This document shows positions 52,976-61,300 of a stretch of 64,000 nucleotides of DNA, in pieces (position 1 is the first letter of the stretch; the number at the start of each line of letters is the position of its first letter). This stretch comes from Desulfurococcaceae archaeon AG1 (GTDB lineage: Archaea > Thermoproteota > Thermoprotei_A > Sulfolobales > AG1), in NCBI GenBank assembly GCA_003116855.1, contig BEWT01000016.1, positions 52,183 through 116,182 of the forward strand, written 5' to 3'. Below the pieces are notes generated by a model. The model was given only the letters and a program-made list of their open reading frames with translations. It did no database searches and was not told where the DNA came from. Position numbers and translations under genes: made by a program.

Positions 52976-54022
52976 CTATCCCCTCAATATTGTCCTCTCA
53001 ATACCCTTAGACAAAAGCTCCTTTCTAACAATCTTCGTACCAGAGACCATGACCTCGAGTTTCTTCCTAGCAATCTCTCTTGGAAGTAGCTTTAAGCCGC
53101 AGTCGGGGTTAACGTATATCTTTTCAGGCTCTACATACGTCATAGCCTTCTCTATAGCCTTCGAAACGTGCTGCGGATCCTCAATAGATCTGTTATGAAC
53201 ATCCACAACCCCCAACCCTATCTCCCTATCTCCGAGTTTTGAAAGCACTCCAAGATCCCTATAGCCACGGTTAGCAAACTCGAGTGCGAACTGGCTGAAG
53301 GATAGTTTATCAAAATATCTTGAGAGGAGATTATAATCGCTATAACATACATGGAGACCGAGCTTTATACCCACTCCCTTTGTAACCTGGTTTATAGCAT
53401 CAACAGCCCAGTCCATCTCCTCTGGGTGTGTTGTTAGCGCTGGCTCGTCAACCTGAACGAATAGAGCTCCAGCTTTCTCAAGCTCTATTATCTCTCTATT
53501 TATAATCTTCGCTAGCTCGAAGGTAAGCTCCTCTTTAGATCCATAGTACTCGTTAAAACTCCAATCGGCTATTGTGTAGGGCCCTGTTATTGTTACCTTA
53601 ACAACAGCCCTATTACTAACCGATCTGAGGAACATGTATTCCTTAACTACTATTGGCTCCCTATAAGAGAGCTTTGAAACAACAGCTGGTTTATTGAAGT
53701 AATTATTACCCCAAACCCTTACGGGGCCGTAAAATCTAAACCCATCGATCCTTTCTGCGAAGTACTCTACCATCTCATCCCTCCACATCTCGCCATCGCT
53801 CGGTATATCGATCCCTGCCTCCTCCTGCTCCCTCACAACAACCCTGACAGAGTCTCTAAACGCCTCATCAAGAGCCTTATCATCAACTCTACCCATGCTC
53901 CACAATCTTATCATATGCCTCAACCACCTAGGCCTCGGATAACTCCCAATAACAGTTGTAGGTAGGATCGGGAGCTCTACACCAAGCTCTCTCGTATCCC
54001 CCCACCTCCTAGTTATCCACAT
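52976..54022 (-). CDS. metE: Core methionine synthase (MetE C-terminal type)
   Basis: A zinc-dependent methyltransferase that makes methionine from homocysteine. The 348 residues contain LPTTVIGSYPRPRWLRH, VQVDEPALTTHPEEMDWAVD, the zinc ligands H-x-C in KLGLHVCYSDYN and Cys in VNPDCGLKLLPREIARKKL, and a likely Glu ligand between. Archaeal core MetEs lack the N-terminal folate-binding half, so the methyl donor is uncertain. The frame extends to 54112, but ATG 54022 lies about 25 bases after an AT-rich TATA-like stretch, indicating a leaderless start at MWITRRW. Confidence 0.85.
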   Translation of the reverse strand: MWITRRWGDTRELGVELPILPTTVIGSYPRPRWLRHMIRLWSMGRVDDKALDEAFRDSVRVVVREQEEAGIDIPSDGEMWRDEMVEYFAERIDGFRFYGPVRVWGNNYFNKPAVVSKLSYREPIVVKEYMFLRSVSNRAVVKVTITGPYTIADWSFNEYYGSKEELTFELAKIINREIIELEKAGALFVQVDEPALTTHPEEMDWAVDAINQVTKGVGIKLGLHVCYSDYNLLSRYFDKLSFSQFALEFANRGYRDLGVLSKLGDREIGLGVVDVHNRSIEDPQHVSKAIEKAMTYVEPEKIYVNPDCGLKLLPREIARKKLEVMVSGTKIVRKELLSKGIERTILRG

Positions 54023-54387
54023 TACGAAGCTTATTTTAAATATTATATAAGTGTTTATCTCCTGGATATTAATATTCAGCGACCCAAACATCGCCCAGGA
54101 TCCTGTGCCCATGGGTTCAAGGGCTGCTACTAGTCCAACATGATGGAGCTCTCATCTACGGGGATCATCATTCGGGTGGTTTGAAATACTGCTTCACCGC
54201 ATACCAGGGCCGATATTAAGATCGACACATGCCAAAAACCACATAGATCAAAGCTTTAAATCTTTCTTAATTAGCATCAACAAGAACTATTGAGAAGCGC
54301 GATATGCTCTGCTAGGCTAAATATCAAGTCTAGTGCTACAGCAGGCTGGGGTCTATATTATTCGCCCTTAAAGCGATCTGGGTTTAT
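54023..54387. other. Intergenic region upstream of metE
   Basis: A 365-base gap with the metE promoter at the left. The longer frame of metE reaches into it but without a ribosome site. No other gene is visible. Confidence 0.35.
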
Positions 54388-54696
54388 CTATATAGCCTTT
54401 ATAGCCCGTCCTGTTGGTAGCCTGGCTTTAGCTATGATCCTATAGCCGCAGCAGGGGCATCTAAGTGTCTCTACTATTGTAATCTTGCTATAAGGGAAAT
54501 ACCTACCGCACTTCCAGCAAACATAGCAAGGTTCCTCATTCCTACAACCAATCTCCGGACTCTTCTTCTCATCCTGTGCCCTACATATACATATAGCTAG
54601 ATCTTTCTCTTTACACGCATCGTCAAACGACACTCTTGTCAACCCTACTAGCTTTACTGTACCAGAGTTTATAATAAGCTTTATAGCCCCTCCCAA
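54388..54696 (-). CDS. rpoP: RNA polymerase subunit P with N-terminal cysteine-bearing extension
   Basis: The C-terminal ~48 residues are RpoP (Rpb12-like): YVCWKCGRYFPYSKITIVET, then LRCPCCGYRIIAKARLPTGR and the AIKAI end, with all four zinc cysteines. RpoP is normally about 45-50 residues. Here the frame opens with TTG 54696, after GGGAGG-type sequence, and no ATG, GTG or TTG lies close to the core, so an extension of up to 54 residues with cysteines (DACKEK, AICICR, EIGCRN, EPC) is probably translated. A GTG giving MSFDDACKEK is a second option. It lies 34 bases after tRNA-Cys on the same strand. Confidence 0.75.
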   Translation of the reverse strand: MGGAIKLIINSGTVKLVGLTRVSFDDACKEKDLAICICRAQDEKKSPEIGCRNEEPCYVCWKCGRYFPYSKITIVETLRCPCCGYRIIAKARLPTGRAIKAI

Positions 54697-54730
54697 AGCA
54701 CAGCAATTGGGAAATATAGATTTTCAGAGC

Positions 54731-54822
54731 TGGAGCCGGGGGCGGGATTCGAACCCGCGATTAAGCGGGTTTCAACGCGCACCACTGCAGCCCGCCGCCT
54801 TAGACCGCTCGGCCACCCCGGC
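54731..54822 (-). tRNA. trnC: tRNA-Cys (GCA) with a 14-base intron
   Basis: The minus strand folds as a tRNA: acceptor GCCGGGG with CCCCGGC, D-arm GCCGAGCGGTCTAAGGC, anticodon stem GCGGG/CCCGC with loop C-T-GCA-G-A, T-arm GCGGG-TTCGAAT-CCCGC, discriminator T and encoded CCA. The mature loop is interrupted after position 37 by TGGTGCGCGTTGAA, the canonical site for the archaeal splicing endonuclease. Without the intron the body is 74 bases. Anticodon GCA reads cysteine codons. Confidence 0.93.
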
Positions 54823-54847
54823 CTCATATAAAGATTCCCCTACCCGG

Positions 54848-54855
54848 ATTTAAAG
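54848..54855 (-). promoter_or_regulatory. TATA box of tRNA-Cys
   Basis: CTTTAAAT on the minus strand, centred 29 bases before the first base of the tRNA. The L40e gene reads in the other direction from the same short region, with its own TTTATA at about 54886-54891. Confidence 0.5.
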
Positions 54856-54910
54856 CTAAGCATACCACAAAGGCTTTTAGGTTTCTTTATACAAATAGCT
54901 TTGATGGGCT

Positions 54911-55084
54911 ATGCCGCTCAACGACCCCGAGCTAATGAGGATCGTGATGGATAGGAAGCTTAATAAGAAGATCTGCAGGAGATGTGGTGCTATCAATCCC
55001 TATAGAGCTATTAAGTGTAGGCGGTGTAAAAGCTATGATCTAAGACCTAGAAAGCTTAGATTCGGTGGGAAGAAGATCAAGTAA
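54911..55084 (+). CDS. rpl40e: Ribosomal protein L40e
   Basis: A 57-residue zinc-binding large-subunit protein. The sequence begins MPLNDPELMRIVMDRKLNKK and shows the zinc knuckles ICRRCGAINPYRAIKCRRC, with the basic tail RPRKLRFGGKKIK. A TATA-like TTTATA lies 20-25 bases before the start ATG, so its mRNA has almost no leader. Confidence 0.9.
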   Translation: MPLNDPELMRIVMDRKLNKKICRRCGAINPYRAIKCRRCKSYDLRPRKLRFGGKKIK

Positions 55085-55197
55085 ATATGATGATCCGTTT
55101 AACAGCCTAATGGATAGTATGATATAGCGGAACAACTACAGGCTTTATAAGAAGCCTTGGGAATTTTCAAAGCCACAGAAAGCCAAAGGTGGTTAGA

Positions 55198-56460
55198 GTG
55201 GCAAATGAGATTGCAAAGGAAAGAAGCCTTACATATTGGAAAGTAGAAGCCTCAACCTATAGCTTCTCGGTATCCCTCTCCACATCACTCTCACAACTGC
55301 TAGGGATAAGATTCCTTGGCATGGATATAGCCTTACTAGGAATCCTGGTGGCAGTACAGCTAAGTGCTGTAGGAGCCGGAGCCCTTCTGGGAACAATCCT
55401 TATTAATAGCTATAGACATTATAGGAAAAAGCTATGGCTATTATTCGGTACCACGAACAGAATCGGATGGTCGTCGCCCATTCTAACTATAACTATTCCT
55501 CAGGATCTAGGCGTACCGTTATTATACTTAATAGTAGCAGTATCACAAGCCTCAGGAGCAATAGCGGGAATAGCTGCCTCAGATGTTGGGGGAGATCTTG
55601 TTAGCAGAGATAGAGCAGCCAGGTATTTCGGAACACTTAATTCTCTAATGAACTTAGCTGCTCTAGCATCTCTCACAACATCTGTAGCTGTATTCGTGAA
55701 CTTTGGAGGCGGTAGTCTCGAGGCATATATAACATTATATGTTACAAGCTTCACATTAGCGATCGTCTCAACAATCTTTCTAATCATGATAAAAGATGAT
55801 CCAATAGCTGTTGAGCATTTCAAGCAATCCCGTGAGGCTCTCAGAGTACGTTCCCAAATAAAGCTATACTGGGAACTCTTAGCAGTTGAAAGGGCTAAGT
55901 GGTACATAGCAATTATAATTCTTTACACAGCAGCAGTAAACCTGCCGGCATCCCTCTGGAACTATTATTTGATCTATAGTATAGGTGGCGATGAAATATG
56001 GATCACAGCCAAAGCAGCAACCACATATCTAGTTAAAGCCCTGATGCTCGGCATATGGCCCTATATCATTCAAATCCTGGATGTGAGGAGATCCTTTATA
56101 GCATCGCTAATTCTCATATCACCTGTCCCCCTAATGTTCATGGCAGCAAGAAGCCTCCCATCCCAGATAGCTCTCGAAATCTACTCGGCTGTTTGGTGGT
56201 CTGCATGGGATCTCCTTACAGGTCTCTATAACCTCTACCTATTGCCAAGGGATCTCAGACCAGCGGTTCTCTCACTAATAACCCTGAGTACAAATATATC
56301 AGCAGCTATATCGTCTGTTGCTGGTTCTATAATATCCACCTATATAGTATATGGCCCTGAGGTCACGTTTATTATCTCAACATTAACGAGGATCTCCGTG
56401 GCTCTTATTGCGATTAAAAAGCTACCAACATTGGATCTTAAGGCAATGATCTCCAAATGA
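55198..56460 (+). CDS. MFS-like multi-spanning transporter
   Basis: A 420-residue protein with about 11-12 hydrophobic helices and a central hydrophilic loop (about residues 195-220), typical of the major facilitator superfamily; the charged motif SYRHYRKKLWLL after helix 2 takes the place of the usual basic loop. I cannot name the substrate. GTG 55198 is preceded by AAAGGTGG and is better than GTG 55189. A glycosyltransferase gene follows after 52 bases, so a link to surface-glycan export is possible but unproven. Confidence 0.7.
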   Translation: MANEIAKERSLTYWKVEASTYSFSVSLSTSLSQLLGIRFLGMDIALLGILVAVQLSAVGAGALLGTILINSYRHYRKKLWLLFGTTNRIGWSSPILTITIPQDLGVPLLYLIVAVSQASGAIAGIAASDVGGDLVSRDRAARYFGTLNSLMNLAALASLTTSVAVFVNFGGGSLEAYITLYVTSFTLAIVSTIFLIMIKDDPIAVEHFKQSREALRVRSQIKLYWELLAVERAKWYIAIIILYTAAVNLPASLWNYYLIYSIGGDEIWITAKAATTYLVKALMLGIWPYIIQILDVRRSFIASLILISPVPLMFMAARSLPSQIALEIYSAVWWSAWDLLTGLYNLYLLPRDLRPAVLSLITLSTNISAAISSVAGSIISTYIVYGPEVTFIISTLTRISVALIAIKKLPTLDLKAMISK

Positions 56461-56512
56461 CCGCATAGAGGAAACAGCTAATATGTTGGGTCTCCTGAAT
56501 AGATAGGGGTAC

Positions 56513-57697
56513 TTGTTGAGAATCTTACTCGCATCATCATCTGTAGGCTTAGGTCATATTGTGAGAGATAGAGTTCTTGCATACGCTCTATCCGATCTTG
56601 GATTCGATGTTGAAGTGTTATGCTCAGAACCTGCTCTTTCTTATGCTAGGCATTGGGGTTTAAAGATCCACAGGGCGTCATATAATATAGAGAGTCTCTC
56701 AAAAATATACTCAGAGTATTATCTCTCAAAGGAATATGGAGGGTTCTCCTTAAGCTTCATATCGAGGGTTAATAAAGTGGTTAACATGAACAAAGCTAGA
56801 ATCCTTGAGGAAGTGGTTATAAACGATTACGAGGCTATCATAGCTGATGAATCATGGGAGCTCATGAAGATCTTTGTTGAGAAACCCACTTTATATAGCG
56901 GGATCCATAAGATCCTGATCACGGATTTCTTATTCTTTAAACCAACATATATAGCCGAGATCCCCTCGTCTATACTGCTTAACATTTTCCTTAGGAAAAG
57001 CTATAGAGTATTTGACACCAAACTCTACGTAGGTCTAAAAACCGCTGCCTCCAAATATGGGTTTATAGACATCGGCCCCTTACCCTCAGCCCTTAAAGGC
57101 GAGATGCTTGGTAAAAATGATGCAAAGAAAATTCTTAAACTTGATGATAGGTATTCGATCTTATTCTCAATGGGGGGCACAGCCGGGGGTATAGATATGC
57201 TTGAAATAATAATAAGATCTATCGAGATCGTTGGAAGAGAGCTTAAAGATCGTAATAGCGTCTCATTAATAATAGCTCCTGGTAGCGAGTATAACAGATC
57301 ATTAGTAAAGAAGATCCTAGAGAAACTCTCTCCAAGTATAGATATAGAGATCCTAGAAGATATGTATAGCCTCCCAAAGGTTGTGAAAGCTTTCGATATA
57401 ATAATATCGCCTGCAGGACTAGGTATTATATCCCTTATGATCTCCTCAGGAGTACCTGGCATTATCTTCCCGCTAAAAAGACATTTCGAGCAGGAGGAGA
57501 ACGCTAGGATAGCACCAAAAATCTGGGAAGGGATCAGATCTCTGGAGAAACACCCAGTAGATGAGAAAAAGCTAGCCTCATTACTAAAGATCATGCTTAG
57601 AACAAAACCCGGAGCACCACCAGATATATATAAAAACGTTGAGAAAACCGTGAATCTTATAAAGGCAAGAATATCCAGCCATGCTCGGGATGTATAA
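56513..57697 (+). CDS. GT28/MurG-like glycosyltransferase
   Basis: The N-terminus LRILLASSSVGLGHIVRDRV carries the G-x-G-H acceptor-side motif of MurG-like transferases. The C-terminal half has ILFSMGGTAGGIDMLEIIIR and SPAGLGIISLMISSGVPGIIFPLKRHFEQEENA, the G-G-T/S and F-E-Q-x-x-N nucleotide-sugar site. It therefore moves a sugar from a nucleotide donor to a lipid or polymer acceptor. Start is a TTG at 56513 (TTG TTG AGA). It is distinct from the Alg14/13-like gene at 25.6 kb. The sugar cannot be identified. Confidence 0.78.
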   Translation: MLRILLASSSVGLGHIVRDRVLAYALSDLGFDVEVLCSEPALSYARHWGLKIHRASYNIESLSKIYSEYYLSKEYGGFSLSFISRVNKVVNMNKARILEEVVINDYEAIIADESWELMKIFVEKPTLYSGIHKILITDFLFFKPTYIAEIPSSILLNIFLRKSYRVFDTKLYVGLKTAASKYGFIDIGPLPSALKGEMLGKNDAKKILKLDDRYSILFSMGGTAGGIDMLEIIIRSIEIVGRELKDRNSVSLIIAPGSEYNRSLVKKILEKLSPSIDIEILEDMYSLPKVVKAFDIIISPAGLGIISLMISSGVPGIIFPLKRHFEQEENARIAPKIWEGIRSLEKHPVDEKKLASLLKIMLRTKPGAPPDIYKNVEKTVNLIKARISSHARDV

Positions 57698-57912
57698 ACA
57701 CTAAACAGCTGGAGAAAAACAGCTGGTGGTATCCCAGATAGAAAGAAACCTAATGAAAATCAAATAGAGAATCTAAAGTCTTAACAAGTATATATCCTAA
57801 GCGTGAGAGGCTATGTTGTGAGACGTAAGGAGTGTATAGCTTAGGCTTGATTTGAGCTCTGTATAGTATACTCATTATAGGGAGGGTCTGTAGAACCTGA
57901 GAGGGAGGGGCG

Positions 57913-59337
57913 ATGCATAGATACCTACTAAGACTATCGGGTGAAATATCGCTCAAGGGTGGTTTAAGGGGGTCTCTGGAGAGAAGGCTTATTAGGAATA
58001 TTAGGGATACGCTGGGCAGCGAGATCATTAGTATAGAGAGAATAGATGGGGGGAGGATCTATGTGGAAGCGTCTCGGGATCTATCAGAGGATCTCACCAG
58101 GTTCTTCGGTGTGGTTGAGGTTCTAGAAGTTGTTGTTGAGAGTTCCAAGGATCTCTATGAGCTTTCAAAGAAGATCAGGGATCATTTCTGCCACTCCCTT
58201 ACAAACAAAAAATTCGCTGTAAGGGTAAGGAGAACAGGGTCTACAGGATATACATCGCTAGATGCTGCAAGGGTTATAGGGAGTGCTCTTCTTGACTGCT
58301 CAGCCGGTGTTGATCTGGAGAACCCCGATGAAACCGTCTATGTAGAGGTGAGGGGAGAGAGGGCTTTCATATCGCTTGGCTCGATGAAGCATAGAGGGTA
58401 CGGAGGCCTCCCCCTAGGATCCTCCGAAAAAGTGCTCTCACTATTCTCAGGAGGCTTTGATTCGCCTGTAGCCACCTGGATGATCATGAGAAGAGGATCT
58501 CCAGCCGATATAGTGCACTACGTTATGGGCTCTCCGGATAACACTATCAGAGCTCTAAAGGTTGGCGAAGTGCTTGTTAAGCGCTGGTCATTAAAATACG
58601 ATCCCAGAGTATTTGTTATCGACTTCTCCGAAATAATCACAGAGATAAGGTCAAAGGTTAGGAGAAAGCTATGGCAGCCAGCACTAAGGAGGGCTATGTA
58701 CCTGGTCGGAAGATCTGTTGCTGAGAAAGTAAAAGCATCAGCGATCGTTACCGGAGAAGCTGTGTGGGAAGCCTCATCCCAAAGACTAAGTGCTCTCTAT
58801 GCCTCCCAAAAAGGAATCGATCTATTGATCTTAAGACCTTTGATAGGGTTTGATAAAGCAGAAATCATGAGACTCTCCAAGGATCTCGGTTTATATGAAT
58901 ACAGCTCAAAGGTTGTTGAAAGCTGTTTCATAGGTAGTGGTAACCCACTATATATAGATCCAGAAAGCCTTGTCGAGGAATTCGCTAAGATCGATAAAGG
59001 GGTTTTTGATCATGCTCTAGAGAGGGCTATCGAGATAAGCTATAACACAGGCTGGGAGGAAGAGGTGATAAAGCATTTCAAAAGCGATCTCGTAAGTATA
59101 GATACTATACCAGAGGGATCTATAATAGTAGATATAACACGGAAGAGAGGTTATGGCTCTATAAGAGGGCTCGACGATCTTGAAGAGCTTTTGAGAAAAG
59201 GAGAGAGAGTGGTGCTTGTATGCGAGTTTGGAGAAGCCAGCGAGGCCCTTGCAAGACACCTCAGAGAAGAAGGTTACGAGGTATATAGCCTGAGGGGAGG
59301 CTATAGAAAGCTTAAACAGATCATAGCACAACAGTAG
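57913..59337 (+). CDS. thiI: tRNA 4-thiouridine synthase ThiI with rhodanese domain
   Basis: ThiI makes 4-thiouridine at position 8 of tRNA. Order of domains: ferredoxin-like/THUMP (about 1-165; LLRLSGEISLKGG), PP-loop ATPase with VLSLFSGGFDSPVATWMI, and VVESCF, matching the conserved catalytic cysteine region, then a C-terminal rhodanese-like domain (about 385-474) with VLVCEFGEASEALARHLREE and GYEVYSLRGGY, whose Cys would carry the persulfide. Many archaeal ThiI proteins lack this last domain. ATG 57913 follows GGGAGGGG. Confidence 0.9.
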   Translation: MHRYLLRLSGEISLKGGLRGSLERRLIRNIRDTLGSEIISIERIDGGRIYVEASRDLSEDLTRFFGVVEVLEVVVESSKDLYELSKKIRDHFCHSLTNKKFAVRVRRTGSTGYTSLDAARVIGSALLDCSAGVDLENPDETVYVEVRGERAFISLGSMKHRGYGGLPLGSSEKVLSLFSGGFDSPVATWMIMRRGSPADIVHYVMGSPDNTIRALKVGEVLVKRWSLKYDPRVFVIDFSEIITEIRSKVRRKLWQPALRRAMYLVGRSVAEKVKASAIVTGEAVWEASSQRLSALYASQKGIDLLILRPLIGFDKAEIMRLSKDLGLYEYSSKVVESCFIGSGNPLYIDPESLVEEFAKIDKGVFDHALERAIEISYNTGWEEEVIKHFKSDLVSIDTIPEGSIIVDITRKRGYGSIRGLDDLEELLRKGERVVLVCEFGEASEALARHLREEGYEVYSLRGGYRKLKQIIAQQ

Positions 59338-59411
59338 GTATTTACATATTTATGGCTACAACACCGCCCATATCTCTAGAGACCTGGGAGATTCGGATCT
59401 ACCTGGATCCG

Positions 59412-59813
59412 TTATTTCCCGGCATTACTAAGGTTCTTCACAAAGTTGTTCATCTTTATACAGCTGGCAGGGTTTAGTTTTGACGAGTCACCACATTCCA
59501 GGTATAGATACTCACATGTAAAACAGGGGATCATCATGACACCATCTATATCGACATCTATCTCTCTCTCCTCCGTCTGATGAGATACCGTGAGCAGATA
59601 TGTCTTCCTACCACCATGGTTAACCTCCTTCCTGGTTATCATACCCCTTCTTAAGAGTCTTAGAACCACCTTCGACCCTTCCTTACTATCAACTCCAAGA
59701 ATTCTCCAAAGATCTGACTGAAGTATTCCCCCCCTTTCACTATAGCTTGATATTATTTCAAACGCCTTTCTATCTATTGGGCTCAGCTCTCCCTGCTCTT
59801 GTAAGGTATCCAA
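59412..59813 (-). CDS. tfeB: TFE-beta / RPC34-like transcription factor
   Basis: A 133-residue protein with an N-terminal winged helix (ILQSDLWRILGVDSKEGSKV, then VLRLLRRGMITRKEV) and a C-terminal cysteine cluster CFTCEYLYLEC with a fourth Cys in NPASCIKM, fitting the [4Fe-4S] domain of archaeal TFE-beta, homologue of RNA polymerase III subunit RPC34/39. TFE-beta pairs with TFE-alpha to help open promoters and is found in crenarchaea. The call rests on domain order and cysteine spacing. Confidence 0.8.
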   Translation of the reverse strand: MDTLQEQGELSPIDRKAFEIISSYSERGGILQSDLWRILGVDSKEGSKVVLRLLRRGMITRKEVNHGGRKTYLLTVSHQTEEREIDVDIDGVMMIPCFTCEYLYLECGDSSKLNPASCIKMNNFVKNLSNAGK

Positions 59814-60056
59814 AACCCGCTACCTCGATATATAATTATGCTGGGGGGCTTTTATTAATAGACAGCTAGTATTAACAGTAAAAATAATGAATCATTGTGA
59901 TTTATATGTAAGAGCCACGTCGCCGACCGTTGCAAATAACTGGATCGCTAGCTAGTTCTGAGAGCAGGATCTCTCGCTCAATGATAGGGGAGCGGCACGA
60001 TATAGATATATAAAAAGTCCTTAATTTGCCTGTGAGGATATTTTCTAGGATACACC

Positions 60057-61292
60057 ATGTGGAAGATCACGCAGCCAGAGGTTAATATAGGGGTAGTAGG
60101 ACATGTGGATCATGGTAAAACAACCCTTGTGCAAGCTCTCACCGGCATATGGACTGCTAGGCATTCCATGGAACTTAGAAGATCTATGACTATAAAGCTC
60201 GGCTACGCTGATGGTAACATAGCTTATTGTGATGGTTTAGAAGAGCCTGATGCCTACACCACCACAAGCAGATGTCCAGACAATACCGAGTCGAGGCTTA
60301 TCAGGAGAGTCTCTTATGTAGACTCCCCAGGACATGAGACTCTAATGGCAACCATGCTGAGCGGTGCAGCGCTTATGGATGGCGCTCTCTTGGTAATAGC
60401 TGCTAACGAGCCCTGCCCGCAACCACAAACCAGGGAGCATTTGACAGCGCTAAAGCTTGTGGGGATAAAGAATATTGTTGTTATCCAGAATAAAATAGAT
60501 GTTGTCGATAAGGAAAGAGCCCTTGAAAGCTATAACGAGATCAAAAGCTTCCTAAGCGAGATGGGCTATGAAAAAGCACCCATAATACCTGTGAGTGCCC
60601 TACACGGTGTAAACATAGACGCGGTGCTCATGGCTATACAGAGGAATATACCAACCCCTGAGAGGGATACTAGCGCAGACCCCCTAATGTTTGTTGCAAG
60701 AAGCTTTGAAGTAAACAAGGTTGGAACGCCTGTGTCAGAGCTTGTAGGCGGTATAGTAGGAGGATCACTGATCCAAGGCGTTATCAGGGTTGGGGATGAG
60801 ATAGAGATAAAACCTGGAGTGAGAATCGAGAGGGCTGATGGAAAAGCAGAGTATGTTCCTCTCACAACAAGGGTCACCTCTATAAGGTTTGGAACAACCG
60901 AGTTCAACGAGGCTAGGCCAGGCGGTCTTGTTGCTCTAGGCACAGATCTAGATCCGTTCCTCACAAAGGCAGACAAACTTGTTGGCAACATTGTTGGTAA
61001 AGCAGGCAGGGTTCCAGATCCCTTGACCACGCTTGAGATGGACTATATACTCCTTGAAAGAGTCGTTGGTGCTAAAGAGATGATAGGTATAGAGCCCATA
61101 AGGGTTAGGGAGAATATAATGCTAACCATAGGGACAAACACAACAATGGGGATAGTTAACAGGGTTAGCAAGGATCGCTTAGAGGTAACCCTCATAAGAC
61201 CTTCTGTTGTTATTAAAAACATGGGGATAGCCATATCGAGACAGATAAAGGGTAGATGGAGGCTTGTGGGATATGCAAAGCCAATAATCTAG
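60057..61292 (+). CDS. eif2g: Translation initiation factor 2, gamma subunit
   Basis: aIF2-gamma is the GTPase that carries initiator Met-tRNA to the small ribosomal subunit. The G-domain motifs are VVGHVDHGKTTLVQALTG, the zinc-knuckle region with two of the usual four Cys visible (AYCDGL, SRCPDN), YVDSPGHETLMATML, VIQNKIDVV and VPVSALHGVN. Domains II and III follow with SFEVNKVGTPVSELVGG and the VGYAKPI end. The knuckle appears to have lost two cysteines, unlike many homologues. ATG 60057 lies just after a short AT-rich promoter. Confidence 0.95.
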   Translation: MWKITQPEVNIGVVGHVDHGKTTLVQALTGIWTARHSMELRRSMTIKLGYADGNIAYCDGLEEPDAYTTTSRCPDNTESRLIRRVSYVDSPGHETLMATMLSGAALMDGALLVIAANEPCPQPQTREHLTALKLVGIKNIVVIQNKIDVVDKERALESYNEIKSFLSEMGYEKAPIIPVSALHGVNIDAVLMAIQRNIPTPERDTSADPLMFVARSFEVNKVGTPVSELVGGIVGGSLIQGVIRVGDEIEIKPGVRIERADGKAEYVPLTTRVTSIRFGTTEFNEARPGGLVALGTDLDPFLTKADKLVGNIVGKAGRVPDPLTTLEMDYILLERVVGAKEMIGIEPIRVRENIMLTIGTNTTMGIVNRVSKDRLEVTLIRPSVVIKNMGIAISRQIKGRWRLVGYAKPII

Positions 61293-61300
61293 CCTATACC

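Noticed and set aside
55086-55145. Possible C/D-box sRNA after rpl40e (ATGATGA followed by a second C-like box)
   Set aside because: The C box is good but neither D nor D' reads CTGA, so the minimal pattern is not met.
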